DNA from: Candidatus Cybelea sp.
GTDB taxonomy: Bacteria > Vulcanimicrobiota > Vulcanimicrobiia > Vulcanimicrobiales > Vulcanimicrobiaceae
Direction of reading: 5' to 3'
NCBI GenBank assembly: GCA_036489315.1
Contig: DASXFZ010000058.1
Location: forward strand, 1 to 60,960
DNA length: 60,960 nt
Part shown: positions 7,059-16,891 of the stretch, one piece after another
How the letters are laid out: each line of letters opens with the position of its first letter
How positions within the stretch are numbered: the first letter of the stretch is position 1
The notes under the pieces: model-generated
Told to the model about the DNA's origin: nothing
Databases searched by the model: none
The model's input: the letters and a program-made list of their open reading frames with translations, nothing else
Program-made: the position numbers and the translations under genes

Positions 7059-8573
7059 TTAAATGTAGTTGCGCAGCCTCGGCCAGTAGGCTTCCAGCGG
7101 CATCCGAATTCCTTCGCAGAGCGAGATCGGAAAGCCGCTTTCGAACGGACGGCCCCACGGGTTAGAGAAATGCGCGACGACCCGTCCGCTGCGAAAGAGA
7201 CGAGAATCGCACTCGCCGTTGACCTCGATCAAAACGTTACCGCTATTTCCGAGCGGACCCCACAGCCAGTATTGATTGTGCCCGGAGATCACCGGCGGAA
7301 GGCCGTACTGCGGGCCGTAGAAATCCAGCGCGGACGCCTCACCGTAGTTGCTCGCAATGACGGCGGCCTGCGCTCGCTGCGCGGGCGGGAGAGAACGATA
7401 GATCCGGGCGACCTGCGCGGCGAGCTCGGGCCAGCCGTGCATGTCGGCCCAATCCGGAGGCAGACTGCCGATCTCCCGGCGCTCCGTGCGCGCGAGCGCG
7501 ACCTCTTGCGTGAGTAGATTGACCGCGGCTTGGTCGTAGGCGGTCATCGTTCGCTCCGGCAGGATCGGCATCAGCAACGGGACGAGCAAACTTCCCGCGA
7601 TGGCGACGTACACGAATAAGGCCGGCCGCAAGCGCGCGCGCTGGGCCGACCACGCTTCGACCGCTACCGCCCCGGCGGCGATGAGAATCGGATAGACGTC
7701 GCCCGGGTAGTAGTCCTTGCCGTGAAAAACGATCATCGCCAGAATCAACAGTAGATAGGCGATCCCCAGAAATCGCGTCTGCGCGCCGCGCAGCAGCGCG
7801 ATCAATCCGACGAGCCAGACCGCCGCAAGCAGCGGGTGGGTGATCAGCAGTTGGGTCGCCAGGTATTCGAGCGGGGTGAGGATGACGTTGCGGTAGGCGC
7901 CGGCATCGCGCAGCAGCGTCAGCATCGGGTAGTGATGCGCGGCCTGCCACAAGAAGTTCGGCAACGCGATCAGGACGCCGAGCAGCGCGCCGGCGAGAAA
8001 CCACGGCGTCCGCAATACGCGCCGCTGCGGAAGGGCGAGCAGGGCGAGCACCATCCCGGCCATCAAGAAGAGGACGGTATATTTGCTCTCCATCGCGACG
8101 CCGAAGATGGCTCCGACCGCGAGCCACCAGCGCGGATCGGCGCCCTTGACGATACGCAGCACGTACAGCGCCGCCAGCGGCCAGAGCCAAAGCCCGGGCG
8201 TATCGGTCGACAGCTTCGTGCCGAAGTCCATCAGCGCGGGCGTAACAGCCGCCACCAGTGCGGCGAAAAGCTCGGCGAAGACCCCGCCGCCGAGCTCGAG
8301 GACGAGCAGGCACGTCGTGTAAACGCAGGCGGCGGCAAAGAACGCGCAAATTGCCCGCAGCGCGAACAGAGAGTGACCGAACAACTGCGAGCCCGCGGCG
8401 AGTAGCGGTACGACCGGCGGCTGGTCGACGTACCCCCAGGCCGGGTGCAATCCGCAGATCACGAAGTAGAGTTCGTCGCGGAAGAAGCCGTAGTGCGGAT
8501 TACCGACGAGGTGGGCGGCGAAGGTTACCAGGGCGGCGGAGAGCGCGATCCGTCCAGGAGAGCGCAGGCGCAT
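7059..8573 (-). CDS. GT39-type membrane glycosyltransferase (paralogue 1)
   Basis: A 504-residue polytopic membrane protein of the ArnT/PMT-like glycosyltransferase clan, which transfers sugars from a polyprenyl-phosphate donor at the outer face of the membrane. The N-terminal loop NPHYGFFRDELYFVICGLHP followed by AWGYVDQPPVVPLLA carries the conserved acidic DE. About ten hydrophobic segments follow, then a soluble C-terminal region with SNYGEASALDFYG and SGHNQYWLWGP. It is closely related over its whole length to the gene at 9201-10727; the two are separated by tag on the other strand. The acceptor is unknown. Confidence 0.8.
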   Translation of the reverse strand: MRLRSPGRIALSAALVTFAAHLVGNPHYGFFRDELYFVICGLHPAWGYVDQPPVVPLLAAGSQLFGHSLFALRAICAFFAAACVYTTCLLVLELGGGVFAELFAALVAAVTPALMDFGTKLSTDTPGLWLWPLAALYVLRIVKGADPRWWLAVGAIFGVAMESKYTVLFLMAGMVLALLALPQRRVLRTPWFLAGALLGVLIALPNFLWQAAHHYPMLTLLRDAGAYRNVILTPLEYLATQLLITHPLLAAVWLVGLIALLRGAQTRFLGIAYLLLILAMIVFHGKDYYPGDVYPILIAAGAVAVEAWSAQRARLRPALFVYVAIAGSLLVPLLMPILPERTMTAYDQAAVNLLTQEVALARTERREIGSLPPDWADMHGWPELAAQVARIYRSLPPAQRAQAAVIASNYGEASALDFYGPQYGLPPVISGHNQYWLWGPLGNSGNVLIEVNGECDSRLFRSGRVVAHFSNPWGRPFESGFPISLCEGIRMPLEAYWPRLRNYI

Positions 8574-8608
8574 AGCCTAAGTCATAAAACATTCCAACGC
8601 AGCTTGCA

Positions 8609-9184
8609 ATGCCGGAACGCCGCAAAGGTGACCGTCAACCGAAACGCTGTCCTTGGGCGAGCACGCCTGCTTTGATTGCCTATCACGACGCCGAGTGGGG
8701 TGTACCGGTACACAACGACCAAGCGCTCTTCGAGATGCTCGTGCTCGAAGGTGCGCAGGCGGGGTTGAGCTGGGAGACCGTCCTTCGCAAGCGCGAACGC
8801 TACCGCGAGCTTTTCGGGGGATTCGATCCCGCCTTCGTCGCCAACATCACGCCCTCGCGGGTCAAGCGCATGATGCTCGACGCCGGAATCATCCGCAACC
8901 GTGCAAAGATCGAAGCGGCGATCGGCAACGCGCGCGCCCTGCTCTTCGTGCGTCAAGAGTTCGACTCGTTCGATGCGTATATCTGGCGCTTCGTGGGCGG
9001 CAAGACGATCGTGCATAGCCCGCGGCGCCTCGGCGACGTGCCCGCGTCGTCGTCCGAATCGGACGCGATGAGTCGCGACCTGCGAAAGCGCGGCTTTCGC
9101 TTCGTCGGGCCGACGATCTGCTATGCCTTCATGCAGGCCGTCGGAATGGTCAACGACCACTTCGTAAACTGCGCCTGGAGGTAG
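8609..9184 (+). CDS. tag: DNA-3-methyladenine glycosylase I
   Basis: This 191-residue helix-hairpin-helix glycosylase removes 3-methyladenine from alkylated DNA in base-excision repair. The hallmarks are CPWAS near residue 14, the YHDAEWGVPVHND segment, the ALFEMLVLEGAQAGLSWETV region, and FRFVGPTICYAFMQAVGMVN with the final DHFVNC. The N-terminal Cys, the His of YHD and the C-terminal HxxxC give the family zinc site. Start ATG 8609 follows a short gap after the divergent GT39 gene. It interrupts two paralogous glycosyltransferase genes on the opposite strand. Confidence 0.93.
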   Translation: MPERRKGDRQPKRCPWASTPALIAYHDAEWGVPVHNDQALFEMLVLEGAQAGLSWETVLRKRERYRELFGGFDPAFVANITPSRVKRMMLDAGIIRNRAKIEAAIGNARALLFVRQEFDSFDAYIWRFVGGKTIVHSPRRLGDVPASSSESDAMSRDLRKRGFRFVGPTICYAFMQAVGMVNDHFVNCAWR

Positions 9185-9200
9185 CCATCCAGCTTTCGGA

Positions 9201-10727
9201 TTAGATATAGTGGCGGAGTTTGGGCCAGAGGCTCGAGAGCGGTTGGGTGATTCCCTCGCATAGCGATATCGGAATGTTCTGCTCGTAGGAGATTACCCAC
9301 GGCGGATTGGAATGCGTGACCAGCCGCGCACTGCGGAAAAGACCGGGGAAATCGCTGCGCCCGCAGTCCCCGTTGACGTCGATGACGACGTTCCCGCTGT
9401 AGCCTCGCGGGCCCCAAAGCCAATAATTGTTGTGGCCCGAGAGCGCCGGCGGCAACCCGTAAGGGCCGCCGAAGAAATCGATCGCCGCGGCCTCTCCATA
9501 GTTGCTCGCGACGATCGCCGCCTGCTCGCGCTGCGGCGGCGGCAACGCATCGTAGATCGCGGCGACGCTCCGTGCGAGTTGCGGCCAGCCGTGCATGTCG
9601 GCGAAGTCCTCCGGCAGCGCGGAGGTGCGCTTGCGTTCGGTAGCCAGCGTCGAGCGGCCCAACCCAAGCGCGTGCGAGACGAACCCGGTATAGGCCAGCG
9701 TCTGCGGCTCGGCGAGCACCGGCAGCGTGAGCGGTAGAAAGAAGAGCCCGGCCGCAATCGTCGCGACGGCGAGCAGCGGCCGCGCGAGCCGCACGCGCGC
9801 GGTCATGGCTTCGAAGGCGACGCCCCCGGCGGCCATCAATATCGGATAGACGTTTGCAGGATAGTAGTGCTTGGCATGCAGCGCGATCATCATCGCGATC
9901 AGCAGCACGAAGCCGTAGCCCAAAAACCGGGTGTTACTTCCGCGCAGTAAGCGAACGAGGCCCACGATCCAGATCGGCGCCGCGAAGAGATTGGTCAGTA
10001 AGAGCTGTTGGAAGAGAAAGAGCCACCACGGCGCGATGAGGTTCTTTCCGTGCGCGCCATTTTGCAAAAGCTCCCACATCGGGAATCCGTGGAGCGCCTG
10101 CCAAACGAAATTCGGCAGGGCGAGCGCAAAGACGATGCCGATGCCGGCTAGGAACCACGGGGTGCGCATGGCGCGCCGCTGCGCAGTGACGGCGAGTCCG
10201 AGCACGAGCGCGGCCGCAAAGAAGATCGCGCTGTACTTGCTCTCGAGCGCGACGCCGACGCACGTTCCGGCGGCCAGCCACCAGCGCGGGTCGGCGCCCT
10301 TGACGATGCGCAAAACGTAGAGCGCGGCGAGCGGCCAGAGCCACAGGCCGACCATGTCCGGGCTCACCTTCATGCCGAAGCTCTCGAGCACGGGGGCGGC
10401 AAGAAATGCGAGGGTGGCCAGCACCGCCGCGAAGATTCCGCCGCCGAGTTCTGCGGCAAGCAGGCACGTGACGTAGACGCCTCCCGCGGCAAACGCTGCG
10501 GGCAGCGCGCGCAGCAGCACGAGCGAGTGGCCGAAGAGCTGCGACCCCGCGGCGAGCAGCGGCACGACCGGCGGCTGATCGACGTAGCCCCAGGCCGGGC
10601 GAAATCCGCAGATTATAAAGTAGAGTTCGTCGCGGAAGAAACCGTAGTGTGGGTTGGCGGCAAGGTGCAGCGCGAACGCTGCGAACGCGGCGATCGCCGC
10701 GGTGCGGCGGACCCCGCGGTCACTCAC
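9201..10727 (-). CDS. GT39-type membrane glycosyltransferase (paralogue 2)
   Basis: This 508-residue polytopic protein is a paralogue of the gene at 7059-8573, sharing ANPHYGFFRDELYFIICGFR, WGYVDQPPVVPLLAAGSQLF, VKGADPRWWLA and C-terminal SNYGEAAAIDFFGG and SGHNNYWLWGP. It probably transfers a sugar from a lipid-linked donor at the periplasmic face of the membrane. The start is GTG 10727, whose last bases overlap the aceB stop codon as GTGA, so translation is probably coupled to aceB. The open frame continues upstream of this start but there reads only through the aceB coding region. It is the last gene of the minus-strand operon. Confidence 0.8.
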   Translation of the reverse strand: MSDRGVRRTAAIAAFAAFALHLAANPHYGFFRDELYFIICGFRPAWGYVDQPPVVPLLAAGSQLFGHSLVLLRALPAAFAAGGVYVTCLLAAELGGGIFAAVLATLAFLAAPVLESFGMKVSPDMVGLWLWPLAALYVLRIVKGADPRWWLAAGTCVGVALESKYSAIFFAAALVLGLAVTAQRRAMRTPWFLAGIGIVFALALPNFVWQALHGFPMWELLQNGAHGKNLIAPWWLFLFQQLLLTNLFAAPIWIVGLVRLLRGSNTRFLGYGFVLLIAMMIALHAKHYYPANVYPILMAAGGVAFEAMTARVRLARPLLAVATIAAGLFFLPLTLPVLAEPQTLAYTGFVSHALGLGRSTLATERKRTSALPEDFADMHGWPQLARSVAAIYDALPPPQREQAAIVASNYGEAAAIDFFGGPYGLPPALSGHNNYWLWGPRGYSGNVVIDVNGDCGRSDFPGLFRSARLVTHSNPPWVISYEQNIPISLCEGITQPLSSLWPKLRHYI

Positions 10728-12178
10728 GTCGGGTCGAAACCCCCCGAGCCGATCATCGCCTCGGAGATCTGGCGGGCGCGGCGGTAGCGATCGGCCGTAG
10801 CGGGCGGCGGGTCGGGAAGCTCGCTCAGAATCCGCGCCAGCTCGTCGTCGAACGCTGCGGAGAGTGACGGTGGCGTGTACTCTCCGGGGAAGCGCATGCG
10901 TTGTGCGATCATCAGCCGATAGATGCGATCCGTTGCGAGGTCCTCCATGTAGCCGTCGAGCAGGCTCGCACCGCGCCCTTCGAGCACGCCGTTTCGGTAG
11001 CGGATCACCGTGCGGATCGCCGCGCGCGTACCATCGAGCGTCGTCGCGCCGATACCGGCCGGCGGGGGACGCAGATCCGGCCGCGCGGGTGCGAGCGCCG
11101 GCCGCTTCTCGAGCTGATTGGGATAGGGAAACTGCGCGACGGCGATCGCGTTTTGATCGGGATGGCCCGTCCACGCGCCGTCCATCAGGCAGTCCGCCTC
11201 GTTGCGTTTGTCGCGCTCGAGCACGGCGAGCGCGCGAGCGTTGAGCTGCGGGTCGGTTCGGCTCGGGTAGAGCGCCGTCATTCCGCCGATCGCCAGCGCC
11301 CCGTGCTTGTGCGCGATCTCCGGCAGCAGCTCGCGGACTCGTTGAAAAAAGGCAACGTCGAATGGAATCGTGTTGCGATCGGGCAGCAGCCACGCGGGAT
11401 CGCAAAGATTGTAGTGGATGAGGCTGGCCATGTAGTCCCAGCGCCCGAGGTTGAGGCCCAGGATATACTCACGTAAGTTGAAGAGAAACTCTTCCATCTC
11501 GAACGCGAGCGGGTGCGATTCGACCAGCGCCATCGCCCTGATCGAGCCGCGCGGCCAGCCTTTGGCTTCGATCAGCGCGTCGAAGACCGCGCTCCACCAG
11601 AGCGCCTCCTGCGCGGACTCAGATTTCGGGATGTAGATGCAGAGGGGGTGCGTCAAGCGGGAGTAGTCGCAGCGAAAGACGAGCAGCGCGAGATCGAAGA
11701 GCGGGGCGCTGGCCGGCACGTGCGAGATGATCCCAGCCTGCGAAAGGTGGAGGCCGCGCACGCGCGTCCAGACAACCGTGCCGCTCGCAGCGTAGAGCGC
11801 ATCGAGCGCGTTGCGATGCGCGGTCATCAAGTGCTCCCACGTATTTACGATCGAGTCTTCCAGATCGAGCATCACGCCGGGGGCGCCCGACCGCAGCAGC
11901 TTCGCGCAAAGCTCGGCGTCGTCGGCCGGCCCGGTCATTTGATTGCGCTGATCGGCGCACCAGATCGGCAGCTTGATCCGCCACGCAGACTCCGACGCTT
12001 GGGATTGCGCAGGGTATGACGGCAGCTCGCCGGCGTGAGCGCGCGCGAGGCGCTCCGCCCGCTCGCGCGTTAGCCGCTGCGCCTCGGGTGTGAAGCGTTT
12101 GTGAAGCGGTAGAAAAAACTCGGTGAAGCCTTTGGCAATGCTTCCGTCGAGCGTGAATCCAGCCGGGGCGACGTTCAC
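10724..12178 (-). CDS. aceB: malate synthase A
   Basis: This 484-residue enzyme condenses glyoxylate and acetyl-CoA to malate, the second step of the glyoxylate shunt. Conserved segments are GAPGVMLDLEDSIVNTWEHL, WTRVRGLHL, MALVESHPLAFEMEEFLFNL, GLNLGRWDY and the C-terminal HKHGALAIGGMTALYPSRTD and DGAWTGHPDQ. The length is slightly below the usual 530 residues. The start GTG 12178 overlaps the stop of the DUF2723 gene as GTGA, and its own stop overlaps the next start the same way. Isocitrate lyase is not in the window. Its position between two glycosyltransferase genes is unexpected. Confidence 0.93.
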   Translation of the reverse strand: MNVAPAGFTLDGSIAKGFTEFFLPLHKRFTPEAQRLTRERAERLARAHAGELPSYPAQSQASESAWRIKLPIWCADQRNQMTGPADDAELCAKLLRSGAPGVMLDLEDSIVNTWEHLMTAHRNALDALYAASGTVVWTRVRGLHLSQAGIISHVPASAPLFDLALLVFRCDYSRLTHPLCIYIPKSESAQEALWWSAVFDALIEAKGWPRGSIRAMALVESHPLAFEMEEFLFNLREYILGLNLGRWDYMASLIHYNLCDPAWLLPDRNTIPFDVAFFQRVRELLPEIAHKHGALAIGGMTALYPSRTDPQLNARALAVLERDKRNEADCLMDGAWTGHPDQNAIAVAQFPYPNQLEKRPALAPARPDLRPPPAGIGATTLDGTRAAIRTVIRYRNGVLEGRGASLLDGYMEDLATDRIYRLMIAQRMRFPGEYTPPSLSAAFDDELARILSELPDPPPATADRYRRARQISEAMIGSGGFDPT

Positions 12179-13629
12179 GGCGGCGTGACCGAGAAAAGCT
12201 CGTGATAGTCGTCGAGCGTCGCATAGTCGCGGGCTCCCTCCATCGCGCGTGTTTGATGGGGATCGACGAGGACGAATACGCGGCGGTGCACGGCCCACTG
12301 CCGGTAAAGGAAAATACGAGGCTCGTCGTCGGAGACGATGATGCGTCCGCTCAGCGAGCCGTCGACGTAGGCGCCGTAGGCGAGCGAGGTTGCGTCGAGC
12401 CAATCCGCGACGATGACGCTGCGCGGGGGAACATAGGGTTTGACGGCCTCGATTACCCAGCGGCCCCCCTCGCCGGGCGAGTGCGCGAAGAAACCTCGTT
12501 GGCCCCAAAACGACGTGACTGCGCCCGTTGCGAGAAAGAGCACGAGCGCCGTTCGCAGCAGCCTCGCCTTCACACCGGTCGTTTGCGGCGTCAGCGCACC
12601 CAGCAGCGGGACGGCGATCCACGAAGCGAGGAGCCGGTAGCGTCCGACGTCGCTCTCGTTCGGATAGACGACGGAGAAGAGGAGTGCGGTCGTGCACGCC
12701 AGGCATAGAACGAGCGTTACGCGCCAGTTGCGGCGCCAAGCCGCGAGCGCGCCGCCGATCAGCAGGAGCGTCGCAATCGTTCCATACTGCACGTGCGTAT
12801 CGCTCACGAACGTCCACAGCGCGTCGCCGACGTGCAGCGGATTGAACGCCTGCGCGAAGTAGGCCGGGGTGTGAAACTGCGTTCCCGTGAGCTCGACGGC
12901 GAGGCCCGCAAACGTGCTCGGGTTATTGTAATTCCAAAAAATGCCGCCGCCGGCACCGGCCAGCGTTGCCGTCGGATCCAAGCCGTGCGCGACGATGTAC
13001 GCCGAGCGAAGCGGCAGGTAGAGGTAGAGCGCAAGTGCGGCGACGAGCAGCAGCGCGGAGAGCGCGCTCAACCGCCACGACGGCCGGCGCTGCGCGATCA
13101 GCGCACCGGCGACGAAGGCCGGCAGAAGCCAAAGCGCGTTGGGATGCGCGGCCATCGCCAGGCCGCAGAGCGCGAAGGCTCCAGCGAAGCAGCGACCGTC
13201 CGCAGTACGCATCCATCGCACAAAAAGGTAGATCGCCAGCGCCGCGCAGGCGACGGAGAGGTCTTGAGCCTCCGCGCGCGCTGCGTGCGTCCAGACGTTT
13301 TGCGTGAAGGCAAACCAGAGCGTGGCGAAGAGCGCGACGAGCCGCCCGGAACCCAGCTCGCACGCAACCTCGTAGGCGGCGACGCACGCGACCGCGATGG
13401 CGACTCCACTCATCAGGTTCATGCGAAAAGCGACGGACTGGATCGCCGCCAGGTGCGACCAGAGATAGCCGGCCAGAACGTAAAGGGGGAAGCCGGTCGG
13501 ATGGGCGATGCCGAGGATGTACGGCACGCCCTGAAGTTCGGCGGTATCCCACGACGCCGGCTCGACCGAGGCGCTCGCAGCGTATACCGTCGCCGGCAAG
13601 ACGAAGGCCGCTGCGCGCGGCCAGTTCAC
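12175..13629 (-). CDS. DUF2723 (TMEM260-like) membrane glycosyltransferase
   Basis: A 484-residue polytopic membrane protein of the DUF2723 family, related to the O-mannosyltransferase TMEM260 and the GT-C fold. The family signature is at residues about 23-55: WDTAELQGVPYILGIAHPTG followed by FPLYVLAGYLW, containing the catalytic-type acidic residue after the first helix. About ten transmembrane helices follow, then a soluble tail with SVIVADWLDATSLAYGAY. The start GTG 13629 overlaps the tricorn stop codon as GTGA. It may glycosylate secreted proteins or a lipid, inferred from the family and neighbours. Confidence 0.82.
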   Translation of the reverse strand: MNWPRAAAFVLPATVYAASASVEPASWDTAELQGVPYILGIAHPTGFPLYVLAGYLWSHLAAIQSVAFRMNLMSGVAIAVACVAAYEVACELGSGRLVALFATLWFAFTQNVWTHAARAEAQDLSVACAALAIYLFVRWMRTADGRCFAGAFALCGLAMAAHPNALWLLPAFVAGALIAQRRPSWRLSALSALLLVAALALYLYLPLRSAYIVAHGLDPTATLAGAGGGIFWNYNNPSTFAGLAVELTGTQFHTPAYFAQAFNPLHVGDALWTFVSDTHVQYGTIATLLLIGGALAAWRRNWRVTLVLCLACTTALLFSVVYPNESDVGRYRLLASWIAVPLLGALTPQTTGVKARLLRTALVLFLATGAVTSFWGQRGFFAHSPGEGGRWVIEAVKPYVPPRSVIVADWLDATSLAYGAYVDGSLSGRIIVSDDEPRIFLYRQWAVHRRVFVLVDPHQTRAMEGARDYATLDDYHELFSVTPP

Positions 13630-16600
13630 GCCAGTGTCGGCAGCGGAAGCGAAGGACGAGTAGACAGATCGGGGTGAGGTTCGGTATATCCCTCGAGCGC
13701 GCGCTCCATCAGCTCCAAGCCGAGGTCGAGCTGAGGATCCTTGCCGTCGCGATAATCGTGCGGCGCGATATCGACGTCGTAGTCGGGATCCGTTCCGTGA
13801 TTCTCCACGCCCCAGCCGACGTCGACGAACCAGAACGAAAACTCCGGCTGCGTCGTGAGCGTTCCGTCGACGAGGTGGTGATACGGGTCGATGCCGATGA
13901 CGCCGCCCCACGTGCGCTTACCGACCAGCGGCCCCAGTTTATACAGCTTGAAGCAGTGGCTGAAAATATCGCCGTCGGATCCGGCAAACTGGTTGGTTAG
14001 CGCAACCATCGGGCCGCCGACCGACTCCGGCGGATAGGGAATCGGCGCGCCGTATCGCGGCAGATCGTAGCCGACGCGCTTGCGCGCCAGCTTCTCGAGC
14101 AGCAGCGGCGAGACGTGGCCGCCGCGATTGTAACGAACGTCGACGATCAGCCCTTTGCGGTCGAACTCGCTGAGGTAGCCGCGATGAAACTCGGAGAAAC
14201 CCCAGGGCCCCATGTCGGGGATGTGCAGGTATCCGACGCGCTCGCCGGTTCGCTCGTGCACGAGCCGGCGATTGGTTTCGACCCAGGCGCGGTAACGCAG
14301 CGGCGTCTCGCTCGAAAGTGCCTTGACGAGAAGCGTCCGCTCTTCGCCCTTGCGGGATGCCAGCGTGACCGAGACGTGGCGTCCGGAGGCGTTGACGAGC
14401 AGCCGGCCGGGGGTAACGTCGCGGCTCAGGCGTTTCCCGCCGATTGCGACGATGCATTCGCCTTCGCGAACGTTGAGCCCGGGTTCGGCCAGCGGAGAAT
14501 CGACGTCACGATTCCAGGAATCGCCGCGGTATATGCGTTCGATGCGGTAACCGGAGCGCTCTTCGTCCCAGCGCAGATCGGCACCCAAGAAACCTCGCTG
14601 ATACTGTGGCGGCTCGCGATAGTCGCCGCCCCACTCGTAAGCATGCGACGTGCCGAGTTCGCCCTGCATCTCCCAGATGAGGTCGGAGAGTTCGCCGCGC
14701 GTGCGCACCCGGGGTAATACGACGGCGTAACGATCGTAGACGCGATCCCAATCGATGTCGCTCATGTCCTCGACCCAGAACTGCTCGGTCTGCAAGCGCC
14801 ATGCTTCCCGGTACATCTGCGCCCACTCGTCGCGCGGAACGATCTCGACGTTGGCGCGGTCGAGTTCGATCCAGCCGCTCCGCCGGCCGGGTTCCGTCGG
14901 CGGTTTCTGTTCGTCGCCCTCCTCGGGGAGATCGTTGAGCGCGTCGACGGCGCGCAGCCGTTCCCCAGAGCGATAGATCAGCGTGCGCGCGTCGGCACCG
15001 AGACGAATCTCTTCGACCTCGGTCGCGATCATCGCCAAACGCTGCTGCTCGAAGTCGTACGCGAGCAGCGTTCCATGCGACCCTTCGTCGAGGTCCTCGC
15101 GCCGCGCCGGCTTGATTCCCTTCACCGGAAAGACCGTGAAAAGCGGACGCTGCGGCGCGGCGACGATTTCGCGATAGTCACCTTCGTCGACCGGAAAACC
15201 GAGCACGCGACCCTGGATGCCCTCGAAATCGATCTCGACGTCGGGCACCTTATGGGGCTTTTTGTTGTTCGTGTGCAGCGCGTCGTGGTTGCGATCTTGG
15301 TGGATCGGCTTTGGTTTCGGAACGAATGGCGAGGGCACGTCGTTGCGCAGCGTCACGACGAATGGCCGGCTCGCCTGCGGAAAGCTCAGATCGAACTGCA
15401 GCGCGTCGTAGACCGGATTGAAGTCGCGCGTCGAGATGAAGTAGAGGTACTTTCCGTCCGGATCCCAGGCCGGAGTGTGGTCGGTGCGCAGCGGCGACGT
15501 GACCTCGTGGATCTTTCCCGAACGAATCTTCACCACGCGAATGATCGAGGTTCCGTGCGCCGGCGACCAGACGTAGGCCAAATAACGGCCGTCGGGGGAG
15601 AAAGCTAGGCCCTCGATCCGGTTCGACGGGCACGAGTCGAGCACGCGAACCTTTCCATCTCCGAGGTCGACGGCGCAGAGCTCGTGGCGATGGTTCGCAA
15701 AAGCGATAAGGTCGTCGGCCGGAGAGCAGGCCATGTCGGTAATTCGCCCGACGTCGCCGGTGGTGACCAGCTTCGGTTCGGCCGACTCGTCGGCGGGGTA
15801 GAGCGCGATCTGCTCGTACCCGTTGATGTCGGTGATCGAAACGAGGCGCTCGCCGTCCCGCATCCACTGCGTCAAACGGCTGCGGGCCCGGCTTCCGGCG
15901 CCGTGCCGGATGACCGCCCCGTCGAAGAGCGGCATCGTGAACGTTTGGCCGCGAGCATCGAATGCGAGCTGGGTTCCCTCGGGGTTCGGTGCAAAATGCT
16001 CGAGCGACTCGGCCGCGCTCTCAAAACGACGCGCGAGCTGAGGAGCCGTCGAGTGCGTCTCTATCTGCACCGTCGCGACGTCGCCGCTTGCAATGTCGAA
16101 GAGCTTGACGTCACCGCCGGCCGCGTAAACGATCCGGCTGCCGTCGGTCGACGGGAAGCGGGCGTAGTATTCGTTCTCGCTCGTGTGGCGGCGCAGATCG
16201 TTTCCGTCGGGCGTGCACGAGTAGATGTTGCCGATGCCCTCGTGATCGGAGAGAAAGTAGATACGCTCGCCGATCCACATCGGCCAACACGGATTTCCGT
16301 CGGGCAGCGCGAGCCTGGCGAACTCGCCCGAGTCGGCCGCCTGCACCCAGATCTGGCCGGCGGTGCCGCCGCGGTAGCGCTTCCAGCGCGCCGGGTCGGC
16401 GGCGTTGCGTCCCATCGCCAGCCGCCCGCCCGGTCCAAACGAAAGCGTGCGCGCGTGGCCGAGATTGAGCTCGCGCGGCTCGCTGCCTTCGGGCGAAATC
16501 GTGAAAGGCCGTGTCTCCCCTTCGTACCACGACGTCGGGTTTGCCGCAAAGGCGATCTCGGCGCCGTCGGGCGTCCAGCCGATGACCCACGCCATCGTCG

Positions 16601-16856
16601 CACCGAGAAAGGTCAGGCGGCGCGGCTCGCCGCCTCGCGCCGGCATCACGAAGAGCTCCGGGCTTCCTTCGTCGGTCGAAATAAAGGCGATCCATTTACC
16701 GTCGGGCGAGAGCCGCGGATAGGAACAGGTACCGAAGCTCACGGTAAGCCGGACGGCATCGCCGCCTCGTGCAGAGACGCTCCAAAGATCGTCTTCGCAC
16801 ACGTAAACGACGCGGTCGCCTGCTATAGTGGGATAGCGATAATAACCCTGGTCCAT
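13626..16856 (-). CDS. tricorn protease homologue (S41 family)
   Basis: A 1076-residue protein with tricorn protease architecture. A long N-terminal part (about residues 1-650) holds beta-propeller repeats such as YPRLSPDGKWIAFISTDEGS, GWTPDGAEIAFAANP and LAFSPDGRYLAYVWSP. It is followed by a C1 helical part (EAWRLQTEQFWVEDMSDIDW), a PDZ-like domain (LNVREGECIVAIGGKRL) and the S41 catalytic domain with VDVRYNRGGHVSPLL and the serine segment LTNQFAGSDGDIFSHCFK. Tricorn degrades peptides released by the proteasome or other proteases. ATG 16856 gives the usual family length. The gene lies 35 bp after GH125 in the same operon. Confidence 0.9.
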   Translation of the reverse strand: MDQGYYRYPTIAGDRVVYVCEDDLWSVSARGGDAVRLTVSFGTCSYPRLSPDGKWIAFISTDEGSPELFVMPARGGEPRRLTFLGATMAWVIGWTPDGAEIAFAANPTSWYEGETRPFTISPEGSEPRELNLGHARTLSFGPGGRLAMGRNAADPARWKRYRGGTAGQIWVQAADSGEFARLALPDGNPCWPMWIGERIYFLSDHEGIGNIYSCTPDGNDLRRHTSENEYYARFPSTDGSRIVYAAGGDVKLFDIASGDVATVQIETHSTAPQLARRFESAAESLEHFAPNPEGTQLAFDARGQTFTMPLFDGAVIRHGAGSRARSRLTQWMRDGERLVSITDINGYEQIALYPADESAEPKLVTTGDVGRITDMACSPADDLIAFANHRHELCAVDLGDGKVRVLDSCPSNRIEGLAFSPDGRYLAYVWSPAHGTSIIRVVKIRSGKIHEVTSPLRTDHTPAWDPDGKYLYFISTRDFNPVYDALQFDLSFPQASRPFVVTLRNDVPSPFVPKPKPIHQDRNHDALHTNNKKPHKVPDVEIDFEGIQGRVLGFPVDEGDYREIVAAPQRPLFTVFPVKGIKPARREDLDEGSHGTLLAYDFEQQRLAMIATEVEEIRLGADARTLIYRSGERLRAVDALNDLPEEGDEQKPPTEPGRRSGWIELDRANVEIVPRDEWAQMYREAWRLQTEQFWVEDMSDIDWDRVYDRYAVVLPRVRTRGELSDLIWEMQGELGTSHAYEWGGDYREPPQYQRGFLGADLRWDEERSGYRIERIYRGDSWNRDVDSPLAEPGLNVREGECIVAIGGKRLSRDVTPGRLLVNASGRHVSVTLASRKGEERTLLVKALSSETPLRYRAWVETNRRLVHERTGERVGYLHIPDMGPWGFSEFHRGYLSEFDRKGLIVDVRYNRGGHVSPLLLEKLARKRVGYDLPRYGAPIPYPPESVGGPMVALTNQFAGSDGDIFSHCFKLYKLGPLVGKRTWGGVIGIDPYHHLVDGTLTTQPEFSFWFVDVGWGVENHGTDPDYDVDIAPHDYRDGKDPQLDLGLELMERALEGYTEPHPDLSTRPSLPLPTLA

Positions 16857-16891
16857 ACCGCGAAGCTTGGCGACCGGGTTTCCGCCTCCCC

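Noticed and set aside
10728-11405. Apparent N-terminal extension of the second GT39 glycosyltransferase (734-residue frame)
   Set aside because: The extra part is aceB read in another frame; the GTG at 10727 within GTGA fits the length of its paralogue.
12179-12817. Apparent N-terminal extension of malate synthase
   Set aside because: It reads the DUF2723 gene out of frame and has no similarity to malate synthase.
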